From DASRDS01 sp035570055 (GTDB taxonomy: Bacteria; Gemmatimonadota; Gemmatimonadetes; Gemmatimonadales; Gemmatimonadaceae): a DNA stretch of 64,000 nt. This document shows positions 49,994 through 57,819 of the stretch, piece by piece; the first letter of the stretch is position 1, and every line of letters starts with the position of its first letter. The notes under the pieces were generated by a model. It saw only the letters and a list, made by a program, of their open reading frames with translations. It was not told where the DNA came from and searched no databases. The stretch covers positions 16,926 to 80,925 of the forward strand of contig DATMLM010000010.1 of NCBI GenBank assembly GCA_035570055.1. The letters run 5' to 3'. The position numbers and the translations under genes were made by a program.

Positions 49994-51618
49994 CACCAAT
50001 CCTTCCCGATGGGCGGCACGTCGGTCGCCGCTTCTTTCTGCCGCTTCCCTTCGACGTCGCGTTCCTCGCGCGCCGCGCTCTTCAGGATCTCCTCGGCCTG
50101 CCGCTTCCCGAGCTGCCCTTCGGGCTGATCGCCCTGGCGCTGTTGCTGGCGATTGCTCTGCTGCGGGTTGTTCTTGGGCTGCTGCGACGAGCCGCCACCA
50201 CCGGACTGCTTGGCCTGGAGCGCGAGCTCGTAGTTCCACTTGGCATCGTCGTCGGACGATCGCATGAGCAGCACGCGCTTGTAGGCCGCGAGCGCCATGT
50301 CCAGCTCGGAGCGCGCGTTGTCACCCGACCCGGCCAATCCCCGTTTCAGGTGCGCCAGACCCAAGTTGAACAACGACCGATAGCGCACCTCGGGATCCCG
50401 GTCGCTCGCCACGAGCGAGAGCGCGGACACGGCGGCGTCCATCGAATCGCTCGCCAGCAGCGAGGTCCCATAGTTGTACATGGTCCGGGCCGTGTGATCG
50501 CCCTTGTCGACCAGCTGCTTGAAGGTCTGGGGTGGGGGAACGCTGTCTATTTGTACGAAGCCGAGCGTGAGGGCCGCCGCCGCGACAGCGCTAGTCCGCC
50601 GGAGGCGGACGCGCGTACGATCCGCCAGGAACGTATCCAGAAGCAGCAGCAAAACCGCGGGCGCCAAAAAGAGCTGAAATTGCGGCGCCAGCGACTGCCC
50701 GCGCTCCAACGCGCGCTCCTGCGTCCGCAACTTGTTCAACGCGTTCCGAATCTTGACCGCCTTATCAGTCTCGCTGGCCGAGATGAACACCCCATGCCCG
50801 GCGTCGGCGATGGCTTCCAGCATCTTCGGTGTGTAATGGGTCACGACGATGTCCCCATTCTCATCGCGCTTGACGGTGTCGCCTGGCGCCCCTCCCGTAA
50901 CGGGGATCGTCGTGCCCGCTTCCGTGCCAAATCCCACCGTCACGACGCTCACCGCATTCTCCTTCGCATACTCCGCCGCCGCTCTCACGTCCGACTCGTC
51001 GTCGAAGCCTTCCCCGTCACTCATGAGGACGAGCGCGCGATCGCTCGCCGTCCTGGTCGCCAACAGGAGCTCGGTTCCCTGCCGGATCGCCCGTGCCAGC
51101 GCCGTGCCGGGCTGCCCGACGACCGACGGGTCGAGGTTCTCCAGAAACAGATCCAATGCCCCATCATCGACCGTGAGCGGCGTCAGGACGTAACTCCGGC
51201 CGGCGAACGCGATGAGCGCCGTCCGGTCGCCCGGCGAGAGATCCCGGAGCCGCCGGACCTCTTCTTTCATACGCTCGAGGCGATTCGGACGCTCATCCCG
51301 GGCCATCATCGAGAGCGAGGCGTCGAGGGCCAGCACGACATCGACCCCGGATCCGTGCTCCAGCCGCTGCTCGTTTCCCCACCGCGGGCCCGCGAGTGCC
51401 ACTCCCGCGCAGAGCGCCGCTCCGCCGAGCAGCATCACCCTGAGGACGCCCGACTCCCTGGATACGCTAGGCACCAGGCGGTTGACGATCGCTGGGGTCC
51501 CCAGCTTGGCCAGCCTCGCGCGTCGCCGCTGTTGCCGGGAAACAACCAGCGCCACGACGATGATCGGCCCGAGAATGGCAACCGCGAGCAGCATGGGTTG
51601 CTCGAAGAGCGAGATCAC
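49993..51618 (-). CDS. BatB-like VWA protein fused to BatC-like TPR region
   Basis: The 541-residue protein from GTG 51618 has a membrane helix near the N-terminus and a von Willebrand factor A domain with a MIDAS: VLALDASLSMMARD (DxSxS), with Thr/Asp positions later (LVLMSDGEGFDDES). A second membrane segment lies near 325-345. TPR-like repeats follow (YNYGTSLLASDSMDAAV and LFNLGLAHLKRGLAGSGDNA). A Gln/Asn-rich tail and acidic end complete it. The combination mirrors BatB plus BatC of other bacteria. An ATG at 51636 is possible, but the GTGA overlap is the habit here. Confidence 0.82.
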   Translation of the reverse strand: MISLFEQPMLLAVAILGPIIVVALVVSRQQRRRARLAKLGTPAIVNRLVPSVSRESGVLRVMLLGGAALCAGVALAGPRWGNEQRLEHGSGVDVVLALDASLSMMARDERPNRLERMKEEVRRLRDLSPGDRTALIAFAGRSYVLTPLTVDDGALDLFLENLDPSVVGQPGTALARAIRQGTELLLATRTASDRALVLMSDGEGFDDESDVRAAAEYAKENAVSVVTVGFGTEAGTTIPVTGGAPGDTVKRDENGDIVVTHYTPKMLEAIADAGHGVFISASETDKAVKIRNALNKLRTQERALERGQSLAPQFQLFLAPAVLLLLLDTFLADRTRVRLRRTSAVAAAALTLGFVQIDSVPPPQTFKQLVDKGDHTARTMYNYGTSLLASDSMDAAVSALSLVASDRDPEVRYRSLFNLGLAHLKRGLAGSGDNARSELDMALAAYKRVLLMRSSDDDAKWNYELALQAKQSGGGGSSQQPKNNPQQSNRQQQRQGDQPEGQLGKRQAEEILKSAAREERDVEGKRQKEAATDVPPIGKDW

Positions 51619-52604
51619 GGCAACGGTCCTCGCCATGCGAGCAGGCCGAGCTCGAACAGCAGCGCCGCCAACCCTACCGTGAGAGGCCACCTGAACAATT
51701 CACGATAGTGCACGAACGATTGGGTTCTCACCGGCACGCGCTCCAGCTGATCGATCTGCTCATAGATACGCTGCAGCGCATCCGCGTCCCGCGCCCGAAA
51801 AAACCTCCCGTTCGTGATCTTCGCGATGTCACTCAACAGATCGTAATCGATGTGCACGGGCCGATTCTCATAGCGAAGCCCGAAGAGCCCGCGCCCCACG
51901 GGCACCGGCGCCATACCGTCGGTCCCGATCCCTATCGTATAGACCTTGATGCGAAACGCCGCCGCGGCCTGCGCGGCGGTTCGCGGATCGATCGACCCGC
52001 GATTGTTGTCGCCGTCGGTGAGCAAAATCATGACGCGCGAGCGCCCGGGGGCCACGCGCAGCCGGTTGGCGGCCGTCGCGATCGCCGTCCCGATGGCAGT
52101 CCCATCGTCGAGCTCACCGGCCTGCAGGTTCGTGATCGCCGCCTGCACGACCGGATAGTCGAGCGTCAGCGGCACCTGCGTCAGCGCCTCGCCCGCGAAC
52201 GCGACGACGCCGATGCGGTCGGACTGGCGAGCCGCCACGAATCGTTTCATGGTCTCTTTCGCGACCTCGAGACGATTCTGCGGCTGAAAGTCGAGGGCCA
52301 GCATCGAGCTCGAGAGATCGACGCACAGCACGATGTTGATCCCCTCGCTCGTGATCATCTCGGCCCGCGCGCCGGTCCGCGGCCGGGCTAACGCGATGAT
52401 GCACGCGGCCAGCGCCAGGTTGCGCAGGACAAACAGGAACCGGCTCAGGGTAAGCCCCAACCTGGGCCCGGCCGCCAGGGTTGCCACACGCGAGAATGTG
52501 ACGGCCGCCGGCCGCTGTCCCCGACGCGCGAGCCACCAGAGGGGCAGCATCAACAGGAGGAGCAGGAGCCACGGCTGTCCGAACCCGACCCCGTTGAAGC
52601 TCAT
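51615..52604 (-). CDS. BatA-like VWA-domain membrane protein
   Basis: The 329-residue protein has a first membrane segment near residues 10-25 and a second near 55-75, then a VWA domain with the MIDAS DLSSSM (near residue 96) and TDGDNN (DG). The C-terminus has another membrane segment (WPLTVGLAALLFELGLLAW). It overlaps the next gene by 4 bases. Together with the DUF58 and moxR genes upstream it makes the standard MoxR-VWA arrangement. Substrates of such complexes are unknown in most phyla. Confidence 0.86.
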   Translation of the reverse strand: MSFNGVGFGQPWLLLLLLMLPLWWLARRGQRPAAVTFSRVATLAAGPRLGLTLSRFLFVLRNLALAACIIALARPRTGARAEMITSEGINIVLCVDLSSSMLALDFQPQNRLEVAKETMKRFVAARQSDRIGVVAFAGEALTQVPLTLDYPVVQAAITNLQAGELDDGTAIGTAIATAANRLRVAPGRSRVMILLTDGDNNRGSIDPRTAAQAAAAFRIKVYTIGIGTDGMAPVPVGRGLFGLRYENRPVHIDYDLLSDIAKITNGRFFRARDADALQRIYEQIDQLERVPVRTQSFVHYRELFRWPLTVGLAALLFELGLLAWRGPLP

Positions 52605-53506
52605 GCCGCCGTCTCCTCACTCTTCTTGACGGCCGTATCGGTCTCGTCCACGACTTGCCGTGCATCGCTCGCGACGGCGACCGCGCGTTCGGTCGAGACT
52701 CTGGCGCGCGCGAACTTGACCTGATCGCTCTCCTCCAGGACGCCTTGCAGGCGCTCGAGCGGCACGCGCGCATCAGCGCGGAGCGCCTCGACCAACTCCA
52801 TTGTGGTCAGGGAGAGTGGGGCCGTCGCGATCCGGCCGGCGAGATAGTCGCGCACGACTTGGGTGACCAGGGCGACATACCGCCCGCGCTCGCCGGCATC
52901 GATCAGGCCGAGCCGCTCGATGCGATCGAGCTCGCGCACCGCCTCCTCGTACGGATCGCGCCTTGCCCCCGATCCCGTTCGGCGCTTGGACCGCGCGACG
53001 AGCCACCACAGGAGGAGCACGAGAATGAGCAGCGCTCCGAGCGCCACGGCCCAACGCCACCACCACGGCTCGACCGCCACGAGGATCGCTCGCGCGGCCT
53101 TCGGTACACGCCGCGCACTATCCTTGGGCGGCACGAGGCGCCGCACGAACACCGTCAGCGGCGCGATCGGCACGGCCCTCAGCGCAAGACTCGGGAACCG
53201 CACCATTGCGTCGGGAATGAGCACTTGCTGCGGCCCCACATCCCACGCGGCCAAGCGATAGGTCGCCATGGCCTCCGCGCCGGTCGTATCGGGCGAATCC
53301 CTGATCTGGCGCGTGTCCAGCGCCTGAACGGCGCCGGTGGAGTCAGGCCCGAGCGAGAACTCGATGCGCGATCCGCGCGGCGCACGGATGCGAACGAGTA
53401 CCTGAAACGGCGCGCCCACGGTCACCGTGTCTGGCGCAACGCGCACGCCCAGCAGGACCGAGTCGCCGGGAACGAGCAGCGCCAGCACCGCCAGACCGGC
53501 GAACAT
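52601..53506 (-). CDS. Bat-cluster membrane protein (DUF4381-like)
   Basis: The 301-residue protein has a signal-like N-terminus. A beta-sandwich region of about 110 residues follows (VAPDTVTVGAPFQVLVRIRA, RLAAWDVGPQQVLIPDAMV), then a membrane segment near 155-172. A helical cytoplasmic domain is last (DPYEEAVRELDRIERLGLID, VTQVVRDYLAGRI, STERAVAVASDARQVVDETD). This layout is seen in proteins lying between DUF58 and VWA genes. It overlaps both neighbours by 1-4 bases. No enzymatic motif is visible. Confidence 0.72.
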   Translation of the reverse strand: MFAGLAVLALLVPGDSVLLGVRVAPDTVTVGAPFQVLVRIRAPRGSRIEFSLGPDSTGAVQALDTRQIRDSPDTTGAEAMATYRLAAWDVGPQQVLIPDAMVRFPSLALRAVPIAPLTVFVRRLVPPKDSARRVPKAARAILVAVEPWWWRWAVALGALLILVLLLWWLVARSKRRTGSGARRDPYEEAVRELDRIERLGLIDAGERGRYVALVTQVVRDYLAGRIATAPLSLTTMELVEALRADARVPLERLQGVLEESDQVKFARARVSTERAVAVASDARQVVDETDTAVKKSEETAA

Positions 53507-54423
53507 CAGGCATGCCCAGCGCTGCGCCGCCGATGGAGTCGCATCGTGCGAGCGCGAAAGAACCCCAGGAGGGGCTCGACGACCCCGGCGTCCGTGCGAA
53601 TCGCGACCTCGTCGATCGCCAACCGCCGCAACAGCTGTCGCCGCGCGTGGCGCTCGTCGGCGACCATCTGCTCGTATCGCGCCCGCACCACGGGCTTGCT
53701 GGTGTCGACGACGATCGTCGCGCCAGTCTCCGGATCGACGAGTCGCACCGGACCGAGGTTCGGCAGCGTTTTCTCGGCCGGGTCCTCGACGGTGACCGCG
53801 ACCACATCGTGCTGTCGCGCGAGATGCTTCAACGGCCGCTCGATGCCGCCCGCTCCGGCTTGGAAGTCAGAGATCAGAAACACGATGGCATGGTGCGATA
53901 ACAGACGGTTCAGGTACTCGATCGCGCCCGGCAGATCGGTCCCGCGCCCCACCGGCTGGAACGCGAGCAGATCGCGAACGATGCGCAGCACATGGCGCCG
54001 TCCCTTGCGCGGCGGAACCACGTGCTCCACCCGATCCGTGAATAGAACCGTCCCGACCCGATCGTTGTTCCGGACAGCCGACATCGCCAGCACGGCGCCG
54101 AGCTCCGTCGCGGCCTCGCTCTTGAACCGGCGCGTCGTGCCGAAGCGCTCCGAGCCCGACAAATCGACCGCGAGCACCACCGTCAGCTCGCGCTCCTCGA
54201 CATAGCGCTTCACGAATGGGCGCCGCATCCGCGCGGTCACGTTCCAGTCGATCGAGCGCACCTCATCGCCCGGCAGGTACTCGCGGACTTCGGCGAACTC
54301 CATGCCCTGGCCCTTGAACACGGAATGGTACTCGCCCGTAAACAACGAGTTCACGAGCCCCCGCGTTCGAAGCTCGATGAGCTTGACCTGCTTCAGGACC
54401 TCAGGCGGAACGGTCGATGACAT
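53506..54423 (-). CDS. DUF58-domain protein (VWA-like, Bat cluster)
   Basis: The 305-residue protein begins MSSTVPPEVLKQVKLIELRT and GEYHSVFKGQGMEFAEVREY, then the DUF58 signature LPGDEVRSIDWNVTARMRRP and KRYVEERELTVVLAVDLSGS (Asp/Ser of the MIDAS). The C-terminal part ends in LLGFFRARTMRL. It sits 160 bases after moxR, the usual partner. An upstream in-frame Met (54540) lies in a repeat-rich gap and is unlikely to be used. Confidence 0.87.
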   Translation of the reverse strand: MSSTVPPEVLKQVKLIELRTRGLVNSLFTGEYHSVFKGQGMEFAEVREYLPGDEVRSIDWNVTARMRRPFVKRYVEERELTVVLAVDLSGSERFGTTRRFKSEAATELGAVLAMSAVRNNDRVGTVLFTDRVEHVVPPRKGRRHVLRIVRDLLAFQPVGRGTDLPGAIEYLNRLLSHHAIVFLISDFQAGAGGIERPLKHLARQHDVVAVTVEDPAEKTLPNLGPVRLVDPETGATIVVDTSKPVVRARYEQMVADERHARRQLLRRLAIDEVAIRTDAGVVEPLLGFFRARTMRLHRRRSAGHA

Positions 54424-54582
54424 AAGGTTCTGAATGGCGCTTCGCGCCGGCTCGCTTCGCGTCGCCCTTACGGTGCCGAACACCTGGACGTTGACGTCCT
54501 CGAAGTCGTGGCCGAGTGTGGCCGCGTACATGCTGCGCAAGCGCCGCAGGCGCTGCGGGCGCGAAGCGCCACTCAGAACCCA
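54424..54582. repeat. moxR-DUF58 gap with an inverted 13-base hairpin repeat
   Basis: GGCGCTTCGCGCC (54436-54448) and its exact reverse complement GGCGCGAAGCGCC (54558-54570) flank the gap. Each copy is itself a hairpin (GGCGC-TTC-GCGCC), and the two arms could also pair over about 110 bases. The second copy lies next to more GC hairpins (around 54540-54572). No gene is seen. It may be an operon-internal regulatory or RNA-processing region. Confidence 0.45.
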
Positions 54583-55575
54583 TCACGGGCTCTCGATGGC
54601 CGCGAGCACGCGCTGGACGATGATATCGCTCGTCACCGACTCGGCCTCGGCCTCGAACGTCGTCAGTATCCGATGCCGCAGCACGTCGGGCGCAATTGCC
54701 TTGATATCGTCCGGCGTCACAAAGGTGCGACCGCGCAGATAAGCGTGCGCACGAGAGGCCTGCGCCAGCGCGATCGTGGCTCTCGGACTCGCCCCATACT
54801 CGACGAGCGGCGCGAGCTCCTTGAGCCCGGCGTCAGCCGGCCGCCGCGTCGTGTGCACGATCTCGACGATGTACTCGACGATCCGATCGTCCATGTACAA
54901 CTCGGCGATCTTGGCCCGCGCCTCGAGAATCTGGCTGGGCGACGCCACCGCGTCGACCGGGATGGCGGTCCCGCCCGCCATCCGCCGCAGGATCTCCCGC
55001 TCCTCCTCCTTCGACGGATACCCGACTTTCAGCTTCATCATGAAGCGGTCGACCTGCGCCTCGGGCAGCGGATACGTCCCTTCCTGCTCGATCGGATTCT
55101 GCGTCGCCAGCACCAGGAAGGGCTCCTCGAGCACGTGCGTCACGCCGCCGATCGTCACCTGCTTCTCCTGCATGGCTTCGAGGAGCGCCGCCTGCACTTT
55201 CGCCGGCGCGCGATTGATCTCGTCCGCCAACACGATGTTGGCGAAGATCGGACCGCGCTTGATCGTGAACTGACCGTTCGACTGATCGTAGACCTGTGTC
55301 CCGATGACGTCCGCCGGCAAGAGATCCGGCGTGAACTGAATGCGACTGAATGATGTCCGAACCGCCTCGGCCAATGTCCTGACGGTCAGCGTCTTCGCCA
55401 GCCCGGGCACTCCCTCCAGCAACACATGCCCGCCCGTCAGCAAACTGATGAGCAGGCGCTCGACCATGTAATCCTGCCCGACAACCCGTCGAGCGACTTG
55501 TCGCGCCACCGCCTGCGCAAGCGATGTATCCGCCGGAACGGCGGTAGACGCCGTAGGTGTTGCGGTCTTAGGCAT
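54583..55575 (-). CDS. moxR: MoxR-family AAA+ ATPase
   Basis: MoxR ATPases act as chaperones for VWA-domain complexes. The 330-residue protein shows LLEGVPGLAKTLTVRTLAEA (Walker A), the pore/FTPDLLPADVIGTQVYDQ region, ANIVLADEINRAPAKVQAAL (Walker B), EGTYPLPEAQVDRFMMKL (sensor 1/arginine finger region), and the C-terminal lid. It overlaps rluB by 8 bases. The Bat genes lie downstream. Confidence 0.94.
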   Translation of the reverse strand: MPKTATPTASTAVPADTSLAQAVARQVARRVVGQDYMVERLLISLLTGGHVLLEGVPGLAKTLTVRTLAEAVRTSFSRIQFTPDLLPADVIGTQVYDQSNGQFTIKRGPIFANIVLADEINRAPAKVQAALLEAMQEKQVTIGGVTHVLEEPFLVLATQNPIEQEGTYPLPEAQVDRFMMKLKVGYPSKEEEREILRRMAGGTAIPVDAVASPSQILEARAKIAELYMDDRIVEYIVEIVHTTRRPADAGLKELAPLVEYGASPRATIALAQASRAHAYLRGRTFVTPDDIKAIAPDVLRHRILTTFEAEAESVTSDIIVQRVLAAIESP

Positions 55576-56275
55576 GTTCTATCACCTGCCGTTCAGCAGC
55601 AGTGAGGGCCCGACTCGCGCCCGAAGCCAGATTGGCCAGTTGCACTGGTCCAAAGCGAGTACGCACCAGTCGCTCGACATCGAGGTCCAGCGCCTCGCAC
55701 AGTCGGCGGATCTCATGATGCTTGCCTTCGGTAATCGTGACCTCGAACTCCCATCGCCGTTGCCCAATCGGACGCGCGGCCACGTCGACGGGCCGCACCA
55801 CTTCCCCCTCGGCCAGCTCAACACCACCGCGCGCGATCCGCGCTGCCCCGGCGGCGTCCCCTCGGACGGTCGCGACATACGTGCGCTCGACGCCGGAGCT
55901 CGGATGCGTGAGCCGATGCGCGGCAGTTCCGTCGGTAGTCAGCAACAGCACGCCTTCTGTCATGTAATCCAGCCGCCCCACATACGTGAGCCCGGGCACG
56001 TTGGGCACGAGATCGAACACGGTCTTTCGCCCATCGCGGTCGGCCTTCGCCGTCAACACACCGCCGGGCTTATTGAGGACGATCCAAGTGGCCGAAGCGG
56101 GTGGCGGGACGACGTCGGCGCCATCGACGGTGATGCGATCCGTGGCCGGATCGACCGACTGCCCGATCTTCGCGACCTGCCCATTGACCCGCACGCGCCC
56201 CGCCGCGACCAGCTCGTCCGCCCGCCGCCGCGAAGCCACGCCGGACCGGGCGAGCGCGCGCTGGATGCGCATCAT
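55568..56275 (-). CDS. RluB/RsuA-type ribosomal large subunit pseudouridine synthase
   Basis: The 235-residue protein has an S4 RNA-binding domain (RIQRALARSGVASRRRADEL, VAAGRVRVNGQVAKIG) followed by the pseudouridine synthase domain: VLNKPGGVLTAKADRDGRK, YVGRLDYMTEGVLLLTTDG (catalytic Asp in GRLDYMTEG) and KHHEIRRLCEALDLDVERLV. These fit the RsuA/RluB/RluE group. The rRNA position is not decidable from sequence. It overlaps scpB by 4 bases. Confidence 0.92.
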   Translation of the reverse strand: MMRIQRALARSGVASRRRADELVAAGRVRVNGQVAKIGQSVDPATDRITVDGADVVPPPASATWIVLNKPGGVLTAKADRDGRKTVFDLVPNVPGLTYVGRLDYMTEGVLLLTTDGTAAHRLTHPSSGVERTYVATVRGDAAGAARIARGGVELAEGEVVRPVDVAARPIGQRRWEFEVTITEGKHHEIRRLCEALDLDVERLVRTRFGPVQLANLASGASRALTAAERQVIEHA

Positions 56276-56805
56276 AGCTCAGACAGCGGCTTGAGCGCGA
56301 CGGCAAGCTCGTTGGCGCGCGGCAACTCGCCGAGGTGCCGCAACGCGAACTGTTCCAGAAACGCGGGCGTGGTCCCGTAGAGCAACGGCCGCCCGAGCCC
56401 CTCGGCTCGGCCGACCACGTCGACGAGCCCGCGCTCGAGCAAGGTCTTGAGGAGATTCCCAACGGTGACGCCGCGGATCTCCTCGATCTCGGCCCGCGCC
56501 ACCGGCTGTCGATACGCCACGAGCGCCAACGTCTCCAGCGCTGCCGATGACAACCGCTGCGGCCGGGACGCGAGCTGCGCGCGCTCGATGGCCGCCGTGT
56601 ACTCGCCGCGCGTGAGGATCTGCCACCCGCCGCCCGCCTCGATCAGCTCGACGCCGTGGTCCGCGTAGTGCTCGGCGATCTCGGTCAACGCCGCGGCGAT
56701 CTGCTCGCCCGTCGACTCGGGGTCGAGCGCCGCGAGGTCGTCGAGCGGTACCGGAGTGCCACTCGCGAAGAGCGCGGCTTCAAGCAGCTTGGCCAGCGGG
56801 CTCAC
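56272..56805 (-). CDS. scpB: Segregation and condensation protein ScpB
   Basis: ScpB with ScpA and SMC forms the bacterial condensin complex. The 177-residue protein from GTG 56805 shows two winged-helix domains: VSPLAKLLEAALFASGTPVP, GGWQILTRGEYTAAI, and LETLALVAYRQPVARAEIEE, IRGVTVGNLLKTLLERGLV, the family signature. The GTG has GGAG 7 bases upstream; an in-frame ATG at 56820 would add 5 residues. It overlaps scpA by 26 bases, so the pair is coupled. Confidence 0.93.
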   Translation of the reverse strand: MSPLAKLLEAALFASGTPVPLDDLAALDPESTGEQIAAALTEIAEHYADHGVELIEAGGGWQILTRGEYTAAIERAQLASRPQRLSSAALETLALVAYRQPVARAEIEEIRGVTVGNLLKTLLERGLVDVVGRAEGLGRPLLYGTTPAFLEQFALRHLGELPRANELAVALKPLSEL

Positions 56806-57526
56806 ACCGTATCTCCACATCGGCAAACGGCGCCACCTGCCGAATGATGCACTCGCCCAAACGCGCCATTTCGAGCAGCGCCAACAGAAACGACAACGCG
56901 CGCCATGGCTCCGACCCCGCGGCCAAGAGATCGCGCCACGACGCACGCGAGCGTTCGGCGAGGAGCGCGCGCACCGCGCGCAGCGCGCCTTCTACGTCGA
57001 GGGCGCGCGGTACTACGGTATGCACGATGGGACGCACAGCGGAGCGCAGCACGCGATCGACCGCGGCCAGCAGCTCGCTCATCGAGACTGACAACACCGT
57101 ATTCTGAGGCACCGGATCGCCGGGCCGAACAGGCACGGTACGCGCGAATTGATTGCGGCGCGCTTCGCCTCGCGCATCCAAGATGTCGACGACCTCGCGG
57201 ACCTGCTGATACTCGAGCAGCCGCCGCACGAGCTCCGCGCGCGGATCTTCCCACGCCTCCTCCCCTTCCGGATGCGGCAGGAGCAGCTGTGCCTTGATGC
57301 GCAACAAGCGCGCGGCCATGTCGAGATAGTCCGCCGCTTCGTCGAGGCCGAGCGAGTGCAGACGCACGAGGAACTGCTCGGCGACACGCGCGATCGGAAT
57401 GTCGTAAATGTCGATCTGCTCGTCGCGAATGAGCGTCAACAGGAGGTCCAGCGGCCCGTTGAAGTGTGCGAGCTCCACGACGAATGGTGCGCCCTCGGCG
57501 ATCATAGCGTCAAAGTAATGGCGCAT
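56780..57526 (-). CDS. scpA: Segregation and condensation protein ScpA
   Basis: ScpA is the kleisin of the SMC complex. The 248-residue protein starts MRHYFDAMIAEGAPFVVELA; FNGPLDLLLTLIRDEQIDIY and PIARVAEQFLVRLHSL are the family N-terminus. The C-terminal winged-helix region (SWRDLLAAGSEPWRALSFLL, ALLEMARLGECIIRQ) is complete. ATG 57505 is an alternative start. It heads the long array down to coaX. It is divergent from rpsT, 38 bases apart. Confidence 0.93.
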   Translation of the reverse strand: MRHYFDAMIAEGAPFVVELAHFNGPLDLLLTLIRDEQIDIYDIPIARVAEQFLVRLHSLGLDEAADYLDMAARLLRIKAQLLLPHPEGEEAWEDPRAELVRRLLEYQQVREVVDILDARGEARRNQFARTVPVRPGDPVPQNTVLSVSMSELLAAVDRVLRSAVRPIVHTVVPRALDVEGALRAVRALLAERSRASWRDLLAAGSEPWRALSFLLALLEMARLGECIIRQVAPFADVEIRCEPAGQAA

Positions 57527-57527
57527 C

Positions 57528-57556
57528 TTGACATGCGCGATTGGGACGGCAAGCTT
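57528..57556 (+). promoter_or_regulatory. Possible rpsT promoter
   Basis: TTGACA (57528-57533) is a perfect -35 box, followed after 17 bases by a weak AAGCTT (57551-57556). The predicted start (about 57563) is 2 bases before the rpsT ATG. It is divergent from scpA. The -10 is poor, so the assignment is tentative. Confidence 0.4.
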
Positions 57557-57564
57557 ACAGGTCT

Positions 57565-57804
57565 ATGCCGAACATCCAGTCCGCAAAGAAAAACATGCGC
57601 AAGTCCCGGGCGGCGACCGTGCGCAATCGCGCCCAGCGCTCGGCGCTGCGGACCGCGCTCAAGAAGGCAAAGACCCCCACGTCGACGGCCGACGAGCGTC
57701 TGGCCGCTGTCAGCCTGCTCGATCGCGCGGCGCGCAAAGGGCTCATTCACCGGAATGCGGCCGCTCGGCAAAAGAGCCACCTCGCCAAGGCCGCTAAAGC
57801 CTAG
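57565..57804 (+). CDS. rpsT: 30S ribosomal protein S20
   Basis: S20 binds 16S rRNA in the early 30S assembly. The 79-residue basic protein shows MPNIQSAKKNMRKSRAATVR, RNRAQRSALRTALKKAKTP and LLDRAARKGLIHRNAAARQK, the conserved ends. ATG 57565 is the family start; upstream in-frame codons belong to the promoter region. It is a single-gene plus-strand unit, convergent with the zinc-ribbon gene. Confidence 0.95.
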   Translation: MPNIQSAKKNMRKSRAATVRNRAQRSALRTALKKAKTPTSTADERLAAVSLLDRAARKGLIHRNAAARQKSHLAKAAKA

Positions 57805-57819
57805 GCTGCACGGGGCGCG

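Noticed and set aside
54424..54540. An N-terminal extension of the DUF58 protein to 54540
   Set aside because: The extension overlaps the GC hairpin repeat and lacks homology; the family start is at MSSTVPPEV.
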